Shown here: piece after piece, positions 1 through 11,073 of the stretch
Numbering within the stretch: position 1 is the stretch's first letter
Layout of the letters: every line of letters begins with the position of its first letter
Assembly: GCA_009801085.1 (NCBI GenBank)
Contig: VNWV01000003.1
Span: 992,001-1,056,000 of the forward strand
Direction of reading: 5' to 3'
DNA: 64,000 nucleotides
DNA from: Lasiodiplodia sp. COLG20
Taxonomy: Eukaryota > Ascomycota > Dothideomycetes > Botryosphaeriales > Botryosphaeriaceae
Program-made: the position numbers and the translations under genes
The notes under the pieces: model-generated
What the model was told of the DNA's origin: nothing
Database searches by the model: none
What the model saw: the letters and a program-made list of their open reading frames with translations, nothing else

Positions 1-603
1 GACTCTGCTGCTAATCACGTTCTCGTGAGGATTGCCAGAGTCTATTATCATACGAAAAGGCTTCGTGTGTTGATAGGAATCTGGTATGACTACGTGGACC
101 GTGCGGTTTAGGTCATCGAAGCTGTGTTCCCGAGACGCAAGAGCGGCGTTTTCATTTGTTCGGTTCTGTTGCATAATTGGGATATCGTCCGATGATGAGT
201 CCCTGTCCAAAGTTGCAAGATGATATCCACGCCTTGGATCTGGTAGATCGTCCTCAACGGCATAGATTGCCTTGGCCGGGTCGTCGTATAGCTCGTGCTG
301 ATTGTGACTGGAGGGGTCATGTGTTCCTGGTGGAGCAGTAACAGAGGTGGATGGGGTGTGATCTTGGCCGACATGAGCTGAGGTACGAGGAGAATTGAGG
401 CGGTCAACCCCGTGGTTGGTCGGGAATGATGGTGCAGAATGTGGCGACGGGTTGTCCGACGGAGGCGTCGGAGTAGCGTGTGGATCTGGGGGAGATGGTG
501 ACAGCCAAGGGCGTGACGAGGATACAAGGAGTGAGAGTGGACTTGTTTGGCCGGAACATGGGATAGATGGCTCGGTATGTGGGCTCGCGTGCTCACTACC
601 CAT
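1..603 (-). CDS. Partial Pro/Ser-rich protein with a DSG motif, 5' end only
   Basis: Starting from the ATG at 603-601 on the minus strand, the frame is open for 201 codons to the window edge, so only the N-terminal part is present. Residues 1 to about 110 are rich in Pro, Ser, Thr and His and look disordered. An acidic stretch (near EDDLPDPRRGYHLATLDRDS) follows. The last 35 residues change character to an ordered, beta-like segment containing MIIDSGNPHENVISSRV. A D-S/T-G followed by a hydrophobic residue and then NxIS resembles the active-site loop of retropepsin-like domains found in some fungal proteins; this is inference from one short motif. No intron is needed. The N-terminal composition alone is not diagnostic. 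The function is not recognised. Confidence 0.55.
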   Translation of the reverse strand, partial: MGSEHASPHTEPSIPCSGQTSPLSLLVSSSRPWLSPSPPDPHATPTPPSDNPSPHSAPSFPTNHGVDRLNSPRTSAHVGQDHTPSTSVTAPPGTHDPSSHNQHELYDDPAKAIYAVEDDLPDPRRGYHLATLDRDSSSDDIPIMQQNRTNENAALASREHSFDDLNRTVHVVIPDSYQHTKPFRMIIDSGNPHENVISSRV

Positions 604-663
604 GTCGACAGGAGAAGAGCTGATGATGGAGCGAAAGAGTACGCTCGCACCCAGTGACGACTA

Positions 664-3600
664 GTCTCGCTAGCGACCTTGTGTCGTACTTCGCGAATGC
701 CGTATCAGTTCAGATCGACGAATCCAGTGCAGCCCAACCCCGCCTCTCAGCTGCCTGTGGGTAGTGGCAGGATGCGTGGGTTGTAGTGTAGCGAGAAGTT
801 GGTGTCGAGCGTTAATCCTGGTAGGATTTGCGTCCGATCTTGGATCGGAAGGGCCGAGCGGGGGTGGAAAAGCTGTGATGTCGGGAGGGTATGGGGAAAG
901 CGTAGAGGGCGTGCAATTTTGATTTCGAGGGCGTCTGCCAATAGACTTTGCGAGTGCTTCTGCCGTCGTAAGGAGTTATTTCATACATGGGCGGGCTCGG
1001 CAACTGATGTGCTGTGACGAGGATGGCGGTCAAATGTGGAGAGGAAGAGATCATTTTATGGTGGAAGTTGAGCCGCATGCACTTCTAATGTCGCGCTCGA
1101 CTAGGGCGCTGTTTGGACGGATCCGCGCCGCAGGTCTCGAAACACTGTCCGAGACGCTACATTGCATCTAGCTAGTATGCTGCAATAACCAGCCGATGGG
1201 CCCGGCGTCAGGTCGCGGTCTGGGTTTTGCTTTTGGCGGCCCGTTCTGGTGAATCAATCTTGCGTCCGAAAGTTCCACGGGCCGATCGCGAGCTGCTTTT
1301 TCTGACCTCGTTCCAGAACGCCCAGCCTACCATTGCAACCGCTCAACACTGCCCTCATTTCATGCTGCGTTCGGTGGCATGATCTGTCGGCCCGTAGTAT
1401 CCTGTACCTAAGAGACTCCTCTGCGGCGTTAGTTGAGCGGTGTGCGCAATTGCGTCTGCGCCTGTATGGTCATTCTTACAGTGCGCTCGTGTCGGCCTAA
1501 CGTCCCCCGCCCGTCTTGTAGGCCATCGTCACCGCCACGTCCCTCCTTACTCTTACGCGGAATTCATTTCCTGTAAAGACGCGCTCGATAGGGTCATTGG
1601 TCGTCTCCAATTTTTGGAAACTCATGCTCAGTGCAGACAGAAGCGGGGCGTGGATCTGGAATGTTGCCCCGTTATAGTGCAACTCAGCCCTGTCCGTGGC
1701 GTCCCTGGAAAACAAGCTTAGCATCAAAAATAAGCAGGTTTCGTGTTGCGATCACCCGCGCTGCACGTTCTTTTTTTTTTTTTTTTTTCTCAATCCTTGG
1801 GCACCTTAATTTTCCAGCTGGCATATGTGAAAAATGCTGGCAATACCGACCGTCGTCTCTCGCAGCGGACACGCAGCAACGCCAGCCGCCTGCAGCGCTC
1901 CGGCGCCCGCCCCGGCGTCGAGTCTTGCCATGGACATCCGCGAAACCTGGCACCTCCCGGAATGCTGGTACCCGGGACGCTCACATCGTACAAAATGACT
2001 GTGTGTACTGTGTAGTATTCCGCCGTCGGCTCAAAGACGCCCCAGGCCCTCGCATGCTGACAGGCACGCGAACGTGGTCCAATCACCACGTAGTAGTCAA
2101 ACGCGGTTTCTTCCATGTCGCAGTTTGTCAACGGCGTCGGCATTCCCGCCGATGAGAGACATGCAGTTAAGAGCGGGGGCACAGACCCGGGGAGCCGTCG
2201 GGTTGTGGGCGCCGCGCAAGGTATTGGTCTGCGGAGTCTGCAGCCAGTAACATGCAGGTCGCTGCTGAGGGGTCACTCGAGCTCATAAGCGAGTGATCGC
2301 CTACACCCGCGGCCCGTGCCTGGTACTCGCCTTTCAAGGTCCCTATTTAAACTTTCGTGCCTGGCGCAATGCCAGGGGCAGTCCCGTTCTTAGTGGCCAA
2401 AAGTCATGCGCCATCCAACTGTAATGTGACTACTTGACGCGATATTGTTCTGCTTGCGCGCAGCTTCCATAGACTTCTTCTCCTGATATATTGCTTCTTT
2501 GAGCTCGGTTGTGGACGTGTTCTTATCGGGGGCGCCTGATCTCGGTGGCAATATGGACATTTTGGCTCTGAGTGTTCGGGAAACTGTAGCAGGAAGGCGC
2601 CTTGGATGATGAAAGACTAGACTCGCAATAAAGAAAAGAGAGGATATGTGTCCTAGATAACTGCTTCCGGCCGTTAAGATGACCGTATGCGAAGAAGCGA
2701 CCTAAAGCACAGGACCACTAGGTGGGTCCACGATCGCCTTCTCGAACCAGCTGCATGGTGACACACGATAGACGAATGAGGCCATACTATACCCATCTTG
2801 ACAAACCCAGTATGTTGAGTCATACCCTTGCTTTTCAGCACGGCTGCGATATTCGAAATGCAGCTTAGAAGCATAAAGTCGAAAGCGGTGTGACGATCGA
2901 GACTGGTGATGCGGAAACCGTTCCAGAATGTTGCACTACGTGGACGGAGATTGGTAGAGAAAGAAGCGGTTACATGCGAGTTATTTGCTACGACAACACA
3001 TCGAGGGCACTGTACATACGGGCCGGTGAGGGATATGAGCTGACGCGTCAAGATCTCAGGCAGCCACTCGGAAACGGATTGAAGCGAGGCAGATCTGCCG
3101 TCGCCCAAAAGAAAATAGAAAAAGAAAGGAAGAGGCGCATCGCGGCAGATGTGACAAGTCCCCTTGTCCTCACGCTGGAAATCCTCCGATACACGAGGGA
3201 GGAAAAACAACAAGAAAATCAACTGCATGCCGCAGGAGCATACATGTTGAATCACCGGGCACTGCTCCACGCAATCAAACATCTAGTTACCGGCCAAGAA
3301 GCCACAGACACTGTTAGGTAGCTCATCCGAGCCCTCAGTGAGCGACTAACCAGAGTATGCCGCCACCGTCACGGAATGTTTCGGTAAGTTCTACGAGTCT
3401 TTGAAAGCGCTCCTATTACCGAAGGCTAAATATTACTAAGATTATAAAAATTATACATGATAAGTACCTAGCACGGTATGTGCGGATGTTAACCTATTCA
3501 GGGGCAAGCTATCATGGTCCGTAAGGGACGGATCAGAACGATACTAGTGGAAAGTCGCGATTTGGTGACCTCACCGCCATGCTTCAGGCGCGGCTGCCTA

Positions 3601-5447
3601 CCCGAGCTCATTCCTGACATCCTTAAAGAGTATCGGAGGAATCCTTTATGCATGCATCCTGTGTGAATCCGCACAGGCTCATGCTTCCGGCGGGAGCCGG
3701 GTCGCTTAAGTGGGGCGGCGGGCGTTTGTCCCTGTGCATCGGCTGCGCTGCCCCGCTGCAGCTGACAGCAGAACCAGGCTTCCGAGAACGTGGAAAGCAT
3801 TAAGTACTGAGCGCGCGCACGTACGCACGAGACCTATATTTAACATTGATGGGGGTCATGTGCCGTGTACACCTCCCCGCCTCACCACATTATTGCAGCA
3901 CGTTTATCACCCCGTACCGAATTCAAAATCCGCACGCTGTCGTGCCACGGAGCTTGAGGCTTGAATTGACGGAAGGAGAGGGAAGGAACCAGCACCGTGA
4001 AAACCCTATGATGTTTCGCCAGGGTAGCGAACAAACATCTCAACCAGCAGCCAGGACGGGTGAATTCCCGCACCCTAATTGCGACGACCATTACTCTCAC
4101 AGGGCCAGACCATGCACCACAAATTCGGCTATCTGTCTGCCATATGGAGCCCTCAAGACGTGATTGTGTTTTTCTGCGGCCGCTCGTCACCCTGCAACTG
4201 GGTTAAACGTCATCAGGAAGGCGACCTAGTATGGCCGTGCTATTCAACACGAGCATACGTGGCTGAAAAGCGTCCATACACATTCAGCACGAAGAGTGAC
4301 AGCCACGGAATTGCTCTTTTTTCTTTTTCTTTTTTTTATCGGCAAGTTGCACGATGAGGAGGTTTCATGTAAGCAATTTTGCCTGAACCGCACACCAATT
4401 GGCCAGCCGCCCATCGCACAGGCGTGGTCTTGCGTGCTTTGCGTCTTGGCTCCTTACGTGTCAATTTGCAGCAACCAAATTTGCCAGCCCCGCCAACGGT
4501 GGATGCGAAAGCATTGTCGCTCTTGACTCAGAGCACGGATCTCGTCTTTTTGTTGATCAGCGCGGGTTGAGCCCCACCCCCTCTGTTCAGATACGTGAAT
4601 GCGTCCCACAAAGTCATCGTGCGACACGATCCTGTGTGGGCGAGCTCGTGTTCTCGCAGCCGCCCGCCCCACCTGCGAGCAATCCAGACTATTTCCCACG
4701 CGCCGTTTGTAAAGCTCACACTGCTCCTTCTCCGCACGTGTGCTGTGATTGTACACAAAGGTTGCCATTAACTGACGCGCAACAGACTCGACTCATCCCT
4801 GCGCCTCCTAGATCACCTAATGCTACGAGGGCTGCGCGACGGAGACTTTTTCGCCCACCTTTTTCCAAGGTTCGCCCCGCCTGGAGCCTCATCAACCGCG
4901 ATCAACCTTAGCTGAATACGGTCCCTATAAAAATAATCGCCTGCCAATCCGAGCCCATGGCGGCTTCCACGGCGGTTGAGCTCATTGACTCCATGTCCCA
5001 TTGACGTACACTCGTTAGCATCCAAGCGTGATGCCTGTTGCAATGTTTCACGCCTTCCGGTCGCGACACAGACCAGCGCTTCGATTGGGTATCGACCTCT
5101 CCACGCCGAACGGCCTCGGAGTCTCCCTATCGCGACATACAATTTGAGTGTTTCTGGGTTTGCGGAGCAGAAGTTGGGGATGGATCGCTTGGATGTAGTC
5201 CCAGCCTGAGGTGTCTTTTCTGAAGATACATTGCATGCATGGGGAAGACGCAGCGTGGTTCTCGAAGGACTGTCCCGGCCTCGTTGCCGCTGTTGTTTGC
5301 CATGGCAGTGAAGGGCAGTCCGCCAGCCATGTGTGCTCTGCAGTTCGCAGATGGTGTGGTCATTGGCTTCAGGTCTATCGAAATGCTGAAAGATATTAGA
5401 GGTGATGTCCACTCTAGAGTGCTTTACTACCATTTGAGGATTTGGAC
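664..5447. other. Gene-poor interval, 4.8 kb
   Basis: No convincing gene was found. Several 60-206 codon frames exist on both strands, but they overlap each other, have Arg/Ser/His-heavy composition and show no recognisable motif or credible splice chain. A T-run of about 19 lies near 1771-1789, and shorter T-rich tracts lie near 4318-4337. Base composition is mixed, without long AT-rich islands, so it does not look like heavily RIP-mutated repeat DNA. The longest frame (minus, 2674-3282, 202 codons) is not recognised and is probably chance. Confidence 0.5.
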
Positions 5448-7895
5448 TCAGGCTATATAGTCTATAAAGATGGGACTCGTCAGAACCTTGCCGCCGCTGA
5501 ATTCTCTGCCCACAAAGTACACCGCCTGCTGGTGGCCGATGGCATGCGCATTTGCGGGAATAGTGAATTCGCCTTCCACTCGTAGGGGGAGTACCGCATC
5601 CAGGAGAATCTCAGCAGATATAGATAGTTCAGCTCCACCCACAATGTCGATGTGCTTCCCCCCAACCTGTTTCAGCTCTTTCCCATTTACAGCCAGGCTG
5701 AACTTGGGCTGCGGCCTATGAAAGTTACCCTCAAGAACATTTCCGACCTTGACGTATCCTCCCAGTGTCCCCGTCACGCTGACTGAAGCAGGAAAATCTG
5801 CTCCAACAGCAAAGAAGATGTCAACCCCATCGAAGTCTCCACTCGTACGGGTATGGAAGATAATTTGGCTCTCGGAAACTTGCTCAATCACGTCCTCCGG
5901 GTTGTCCGACACCCCGCCGAGCGGCTGAACATGTGAGGTTGTTGCACCCGAGATTAGAATCGAGCCCTTCCAGACAGCTTCGCGGTACCTGTCATAAAGT
6001 CGGGCGCCCGACCATTTGACGCGAAGCTTCCGTCGTGGGGAGTCAGGCAGATTCAGCTCCGCTTCCCGTTGAAGGTCTCGATGAAAGATCTTCCCCGTAG
6101 CATCCCAAGCCTCAACAGAAGCAAATCCACTCACCCCAAAGAACCGATACCTCATTTTCACCTCTTCGCCAACTCTTGCCTCCACATCATCCCCCTGCAC
6201 CTTCCCATCCACAGTACTCACCAATCCAACCAACCTCTCTCCCGTCGTCGCAAACGTTCTCCTCGCCCTCAACGCCCTTCCGACCTCCTCCCACTCCAAC
6301 CTCTCCGCCAACACTCCCGTCAACCCGCCCTTCGTCCCGAACACTGCTGTACCCGGGACTCCTCCGCCACACCGGCCTCGATGCTCGTCCGAATTCGCAC
6401 AGACCCCCATCTTCCAGCCACGCGCCACAGCATCGCGCAGCAGCCACTCGAAATGGCCCCATGCGCTGCCGATCTCGAGCAGGCGTTCCAGGCCGGGGTG
6501 GTGCCACGCCAAGTTCGCCCTGCGCCCGCCGACGTGCGGGATCAGCAAGTGGCGTTCCGGGTCGTGCGCGTACGTCGCGTACACTTCGTCGAGCGGCCAG
6601 GCGCCGGGCTCCAGCTGCGCGGGGCCGTGCTCGTTCCACTCGAAGCTCCGCGCGACGTTGCCGTTGCGGTCGAATGGGAACTCCGGCGTGCTGGTGCTCG
6701 GATCGTCTAGGAAGACGACGTTGTGGTCGCCGCCGGCCGCCGTGTTGCCGCACCATTCGGTGCCCGGGAAGACGACGAATTGGCCGGGCTTGTTGACGCG
6801 CTTGATTGTTTCGAGCGTCTGCGTCCAGCGCGCTTCGGTGATGTTAAAGTCGTTGGCGGTGTAGCCGACGACGTCCAGGCCGGCGATGTGGCGGGCGTAA
6901 GAGAAGTTGTATGTGGTGGAGTTGGTGCCGACGGTGTCGTCTGAATGGACATGGAGGTCGGCGAAGAACGGGCGGGGAATGAAGATGGAGGAGTCTGCGG
7001 TTATGGGCTCCGTGATAGTGGCGATTGCGGTGCCGTGGTGGTCTAGGATGGACACGGATATGGTGCAGTCTCCGGTTGCTGATAAAGATGTCGTTGCACT
7101 AGCGACAGTCCAACCCTGATCTGGGAGGACGATCTGTTTGTCAAAGATTGCATCGGATGACCCCTCTTGTGTGAGGGTAACCCACGCCTTCAATCCATCC
7201 AAATCAGAAGTGGCATTTCCCCATGCATCCTCTGTGTGAACGTGAATGGGAAAGGGCACGTTGACTCCAACCAAGCGGGGAGAAATTGCTTTGACTTTAG
7301 CGATTGGTCCTGGTTTGATCGGTATGGCGATATCCGGTTTGATTGGCGCGAATCTGGAGGTTCCCACAGGGTCGATGTACCACCTCATCAGGAAGTTGTC
7401 CTCAACGAAGCTTTGAACGCGAGTTCCACGAGAACCCCATCGTCGATCACCAATACGGACAATGATTTTGTCCCCCGGATTCAGAAAACCGTCAACGATG
7501 TCAATCAAAATGGCCTTCTGGAAAGGCCGCTCGTGGCCCTTTTGGTCAAATCGGACGGCAAGGGATTGAACCGTTGCAGGCGTCTGGCCGGGATGAAGTG
7601 GGCCGGCAATGTACTCCGCCGACACATAGTTGTCCTTCGATGAATCTGTCGTTTGGAATAGAGCCCAGTCGGAGTAGAACTTGAATGTACCTTTGATCCA
7701 AGCTCCATCTGCTAGACCACTGGCGCCCACAGTGTACTCAATAATGAGTTCCGTCCATTGGCCAGCGGTTAATGACGTGGTGTTGCACTCCAAGGTCCCA
7801 AGGAAGGGGAGGCTTTTGGTGTGTTGGTATAAGCCTACCGGAGCAAAGTACTGCCCAGCCAGCGCCGTGAGTTGCTCATTGGATAATGTTTTCAT
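5448..7895 (-). CDS. PHP-like DUF3604 family protein, 815 aa, single exon
   Basis: The frame of 815 codons is uninterrupted and starts at MKTLSNEQLT. Residues 1 to about 300 form a beta-rich N-terminal region with Ig-like character. From about 310 the motif FADLHVHSDD (H315, H317, D319-320) opens a PHP/amidohydrolase-like metal-binding domain. It is followed by DVVGYTANDF (about 341-350), FPGTEWCG (376-383), HNVVF near 391, HVGGRR at about 454 and NSDEHRGR at 501-508. These are the metal ligands and signatures expected of DUF3604/PHP-like proteins. The C-terminal 200 residues are again beta-rich. There is no signal peptide or membrane segment, so it is probably cytosolic. The exact substrate is unknown; the fold predicts a metal-dependent hydrolase. 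The lack of introns in a gene this long stands out beside its multi-exon neighbours. The family call is firm, the function is not. Confidence 0.8.
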   Translation of the reverse strand: MKTLSNEQLTALAGQYFAPVGLYQHTKSLPFLGTLECNTTSLTAGQWTELIIEYTVGASGLADGAWIKGTFKFYSDWALFQTTDSSKDNYVSAEYIAGPLHPGQTPATVQSLAVRFDQKGHERPFQKAILIDIVDGFLNPGDKIIVRIGDRRWGSRGTRVQSFVEDNFLMRWYIDPVGTSRFAPIKPDIAIPIKPGPIAKVKAISPRLVGVNVPFPIHVHTEDAWGNATSDLDGLKAWVTLTQEGSSDAIFDKQIVLPDQGWTVASATTSLSATGDCTISVSILDHHGTAIATITEPITADSSIFIPRPFFADLHVHSDDTVGTNSTTYNFSYARHIAGLDVVGYTANDFNITEARWTQTLETIKRVNKPGQFVVFPGTEWCGNTAAGGDHNVVFLDDPSTSTPEFPFDRNGNVARSFEWNEHGPAQLEPGAWPLDEVYATYAHDPERHLLIPHVGGRRANLAWHHPGLERLLEIGSAWGHFEWLLRDAVARGWKMGVCANSDEHRGRCGGGVPGTAVFGTKGGLTGVLAERLEWEEVGRALRARRTFATTGERLVGLVSTVDGKVQGDDVEARVGEEVKMRYRFFGVSGFASVEAWDATGKIFHRDLQREAELNLPDSPRRKLRVKWSGARLYDRYREAVWKGSILISGATTSHVQPLGGVSDNPEDVIEQVSESQIIFHTRTSGDFDGVDIFFAVGADFPASVSVTGTLGGYVKVGNVLEGNFHRPQPKFSLAVNGKELKQVGGKHIDIVGGAELSISAEILLDAVLPLRVEGEFTIPANAHAIGHQQAVYFVGREFSGGKVLTSPIFIDYIA

Positions 7896-7958
7896 GATAG
7901 TACGCTGCAGCCCTCAAACGAAGTAGGCTTCAAGAAGTCACAAAACTGGCAGAGACCT

Positions 7959-7967
7959 CTTTATATA
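7959..7967 (-). promoter_or_regulatory. TATA-box-like site upstream of the DUF3604 gene
   Basis: TATATAAAG reads on the minus strand 64 nt upstream of the ATG at 7895. The position fits a core promoter for this gene. It is a sequence match only. Confidence 0.4.
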
Positions 7968-9407
7968 TGGGCGTGAGGATTTACTGCTCTAGCAGTCACA
8001 TCACCTTAGAAGAAAATGACGTGATCAGAGATCCCGGCAAGACTACTACTACGGCTCCTCCAATGGTTGGTACGAAATGATCAATCAGCGTATACGGAAA
8101 TCTTGACAAAATGCAACTTGGTTCAAATGGGGCCGTTGTGAATGCGCGTATCAAAGTTTGATCACGAATCCCCATAGTCGAGATGTGTAGCACCGAGTGT
8201 CACTGCGAGAATGTGACCCTATTCAGCAAAATTCGGATCGCAGTCGAGATATAAGATATTATAATTTCAAATTACGCAGAGGGTGATTGAATTACTGAAT
8301 AGCTGATATAGCATCGCTTCCTAAGCTCGATGAACATTTTTGCGATTAACCACAAAGAGACTTCAACACGGAATTTAGTCCTCCTCTGAGCCGTACTCAT
8401 ACTTTCTCGGAACCGCAGCGACGTTTTATCAAGGTAGAAACAGCCTGTTTTCACGCAGACTTAGAACAACACTGTTTTAGTGTTACACTCAGATGGAGCA
8501 AGTAACGATATTGTGGTGAGGCTTTTCTTAATCAGATCCTTCTAATGTTGCAACGCCGATCTCTCCGGTGACTGTCAGCTCTTAATATTGCAACAGGAGA
8601 AGCTACTTGATCTCACCAACACTTTACTTTCAAATAAATACCATATTGAAGTTGCTTCAGCATCGTCTAATATGTGCAGGCATGGAGAGGAACAGCGACA
8701 AAAACACTTATTATTCAAGCAATCTCATGCATATATGAATTTTAAATGTTCTGATGTTGTTGTGTCGTTTGTGAAATGCGTCCTCAAGCTAGACGGCTGA
8801 CTTGTTCTCCACATACCATACGCATTTATCTCGGTCAATTCACGCAGCGGCGGTTTTGCGGTCATTGAATCAGTAGTGTGGTGGAGAAATTGGGCCTTAT
8901 GTGGAACCCAAGTCATGTATCAGCCCACATCAGTAGCCACATGCACGGACCACGTTTTCGTGTACATAAGTGCGTTTAGGGAATGCAATTTGGACTTGAC
9001 AGTTGTTTCTCAAGCACTACTGCCTTGAAGATCCACAGATCCGCAGCCAAGCCTAAAACTTAAATTCGACCTCAACAGCTAGCCAGATCATAGCGGCTCT
9101 TTTCACCACTTACTCAGTGAGCTCAACCCGATGAAAAGACGATAAGGGCAACTGTCGTTTATACATATCTTGGGTTTTCATACCACAACCTCATTGTCTG
9201 TCGGGTGTTAATTCGTGCCGGATCAAAAGTCCTACAGGCTCTACCACTGCTACCAGATAGGACGGCTACGCTGCGCAAGAAAACTTCAACACAAAGATCG
9301 AGGCATATTTACACTAACGGAATCTCTTTGGGAAGTGACCAGCCAAATTAAGGCTGTCATCATCAAATACTTCAATTGATTCATCGGTTGTTGAAGACAA
9401 AAGCAAC
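7968..9407. other. Intergenic region between divergently transcribed genes
   Basis: About 1.4 kb separate the minus-strand DUF3604 gene from the plus-strand hydroxyacid dehydrogenase gene. Only short frames without motifs occur, and the stretch 8260-8800 is moderately AT-rich. It presumably carries both promoters. A small perfect stem (AACACT..AGTGTT) lies near 8466-8483. Nothing else is supported. Confidence 0.5.
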
Positions 9408-10637
9408 ATGGGTTCCATGACAGACAACGCGGTTCCAACCTATACAATCATCCACGCTGATGGACTTTATGAGGTACAGACATCTCCTCTCAGATTCTGG
9501 TTCCGTTCCTGATGGTATTTGTACAGGATGACCGAGTTGAGAATGAGATCTTCCGGCCTTCCACGGACTCTCCAGACTACAAGGTCAATTACTCCCAGGT
9601 CAATCTACGACCAGCCGGAACAACCACAGCCAAGCCCTGGTCTGCTATCGACAAGTCACTGCGTGATCAGGTGGACGGCATCACACTCCTGATGCTGACC
9701 TTCACAGCGGAGGATTTAGAACTATTCCCTCGCTTGAAAGTGTAAGTGGGAGAACCTTTCCCCCAGCCCCTTCACACATCTATCGCACGCCTTTGCCCAC
9801 CTCACGGTGATTAATGCCAACAATAGAGTCGTCCGAATGGGTGTCGGCTACGACGGCGTCGACCGCACCGCTCTCGCCAAGCGCGGCGTGACACTGTGCA
9901 ACGTCCCGGACTACGGCACCGCCGACATCGCGGACCACGCGATCGCGCTCGCGCTGACCCTCCGCCGCGGCATCGCACTGCACCACGACCTCCAGCGCGC
10001 ACAGCCCATACCCGCGCCTTTCACACCCGTCAGCACGCCACTCATCTCCCGTCTCCGCGGCGCCACCTTCGGCATCCTCGGTCTCGGCGCCATCGGCATG
10101 GCCACGGCTCTCCGCGCAAAGGCGTTCGGCTGGGACGTGCTGTTCTTCGACCCGGGCGTCGCGAGTGGCGTCGAGCAGAGCCTCGGTGTGCGGCGCACGC
10201 GCGACGTGCGTGAGCTCTTCCGCCAAAGCTCGACGTTGAGCGTGCACTGCCCGCTGACACCGCAGACGCATGGGATGGTCGGACAGGAGCTGCTGGGCCT
10301 CATGCCTCGCGGCGCGGTGTTGGTCAATACTGCGCGTGGAGAGGTCGTAGACTTGGATGCATTGGAGCGCGGCTTGAGGGATGGAACTCTTGCTGGGGCG
10401 GGCTTGGATGTGTTGCCCGAGGAGCCTATTCCTGATGAGGAGGAGCGCGTACATTCGTTGCTAAAGGCGTATCGGAATAGAGAGGAGTGGTTGACTGGGA
10501 GGTTAATTGTCACGCCCCATTCGGCCTGGAATTGCCCTGAGAGCGTGGCGGATGTGAGGGTGAAGAGTGCAGAGACGATGAAGGATGTCTTGATCAAGGG
10601 GCAGCGTGTCAATGTCATACCTCCGCCTCTGCCATAG
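9408..10637 (+). CDS. D-isomer-specific 2-hydroxyacid dehydrogenase (CtBP-like), 363 aa
   Basis: Three exons: 9408-9473, 9527-9741 and 9827-10637. Phases join cleanly (donors GTACAG and GTAAGT, acceptors TACAG and AATAG) to give 363 residues. The product should reduce a 2-keto acid or oxidise a D-2-hydroxyacid with NAD(P)H. The family signature is complete: RMGVGYDGVD, Rossmann motif GILGLGAIG at about 176-184, the catalytic Arg in NTARGEVVDLDAL (about 263), the catalytic Glu in LPEEPIPDEEE (about 297) and the catalytic His in TPHSAWNCPES (about 324). PHSAW is typical of the CtBP-like branch rather than glyoxylate reductases, so a corepressor-related or broad 2-ketoacid role is possible. No targeting signal is visible, so it is likely cytosolic. 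The start lies in a good context (AGCAACATGG). Exact substrate unknown. Confidence 0.9.
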
Positions 10638-11073
10638 TGTAGCCTGGATTCGTCTGGTACAGTGCGGCCGCGCCTTTAGCATCATTTATCAATGGCTCTT
10701 GCGAAGAATGGAAGACAACGGTTGCCAGGTTGAGAGATCCTGCAGCGGTACATGAGAAAAAACCCTTTGGCTGTACTTCCTCGATTTCTGACAATTCGGC
10801 AGCCTGTCCTTTCCGTACGGATACGGGCGACCTTTAGTGTCTCTTTAGAAGCCAGGAAGTAATCGAGCTAAATGCACGAAGTGGGACAAATGGCAGCTTT
10901 ACTCGAACGAATGAATAGATCAGACTGGTAGAATGTTCCTGAGCTAGTTCATGCTACGGTACTCCTCCTCCCTTCTATGCTAAATTCTGCGGGTAAAACA
11001 TTACACGCAGTTGATTCAGCTATTCTTACACCTGGAAGAAATGCATTGGCACAGCCAACCATGAGAAAATCAA
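10638..11073. other. Convergent intergenic spacer
   Basis: About 440 bp lie between the 3' ends of the plus-strand dehydrogenase and the minus-strand CorA-like gene. There are no frames of note. It presumably holds both 3' UTRs and polyadenylation signals; no clear terminator element is visible. Confidence 0.5.

Noticed and set aside
2674..3282. 202-codon minus-strand frame
   Set aside because: No motif or homology-like segment, biased composition, overlapped by an equally open plus-strand frame and isolated in a gene-free region.
4399..5433. Overlapping 170- and 206-codon frames on opposite strands
   Set aside because: Low-information Arg/Ser/Pro/Thr-rich translations without splice support; probably chance openness.
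6069..6796. 200-codon plus-strand frames inside the DUF3604 gene
   Set aside because: Shadows of a GC-rich coding region; Pro/Arg/Ser-rich and antisense to a clearly conserved protein.
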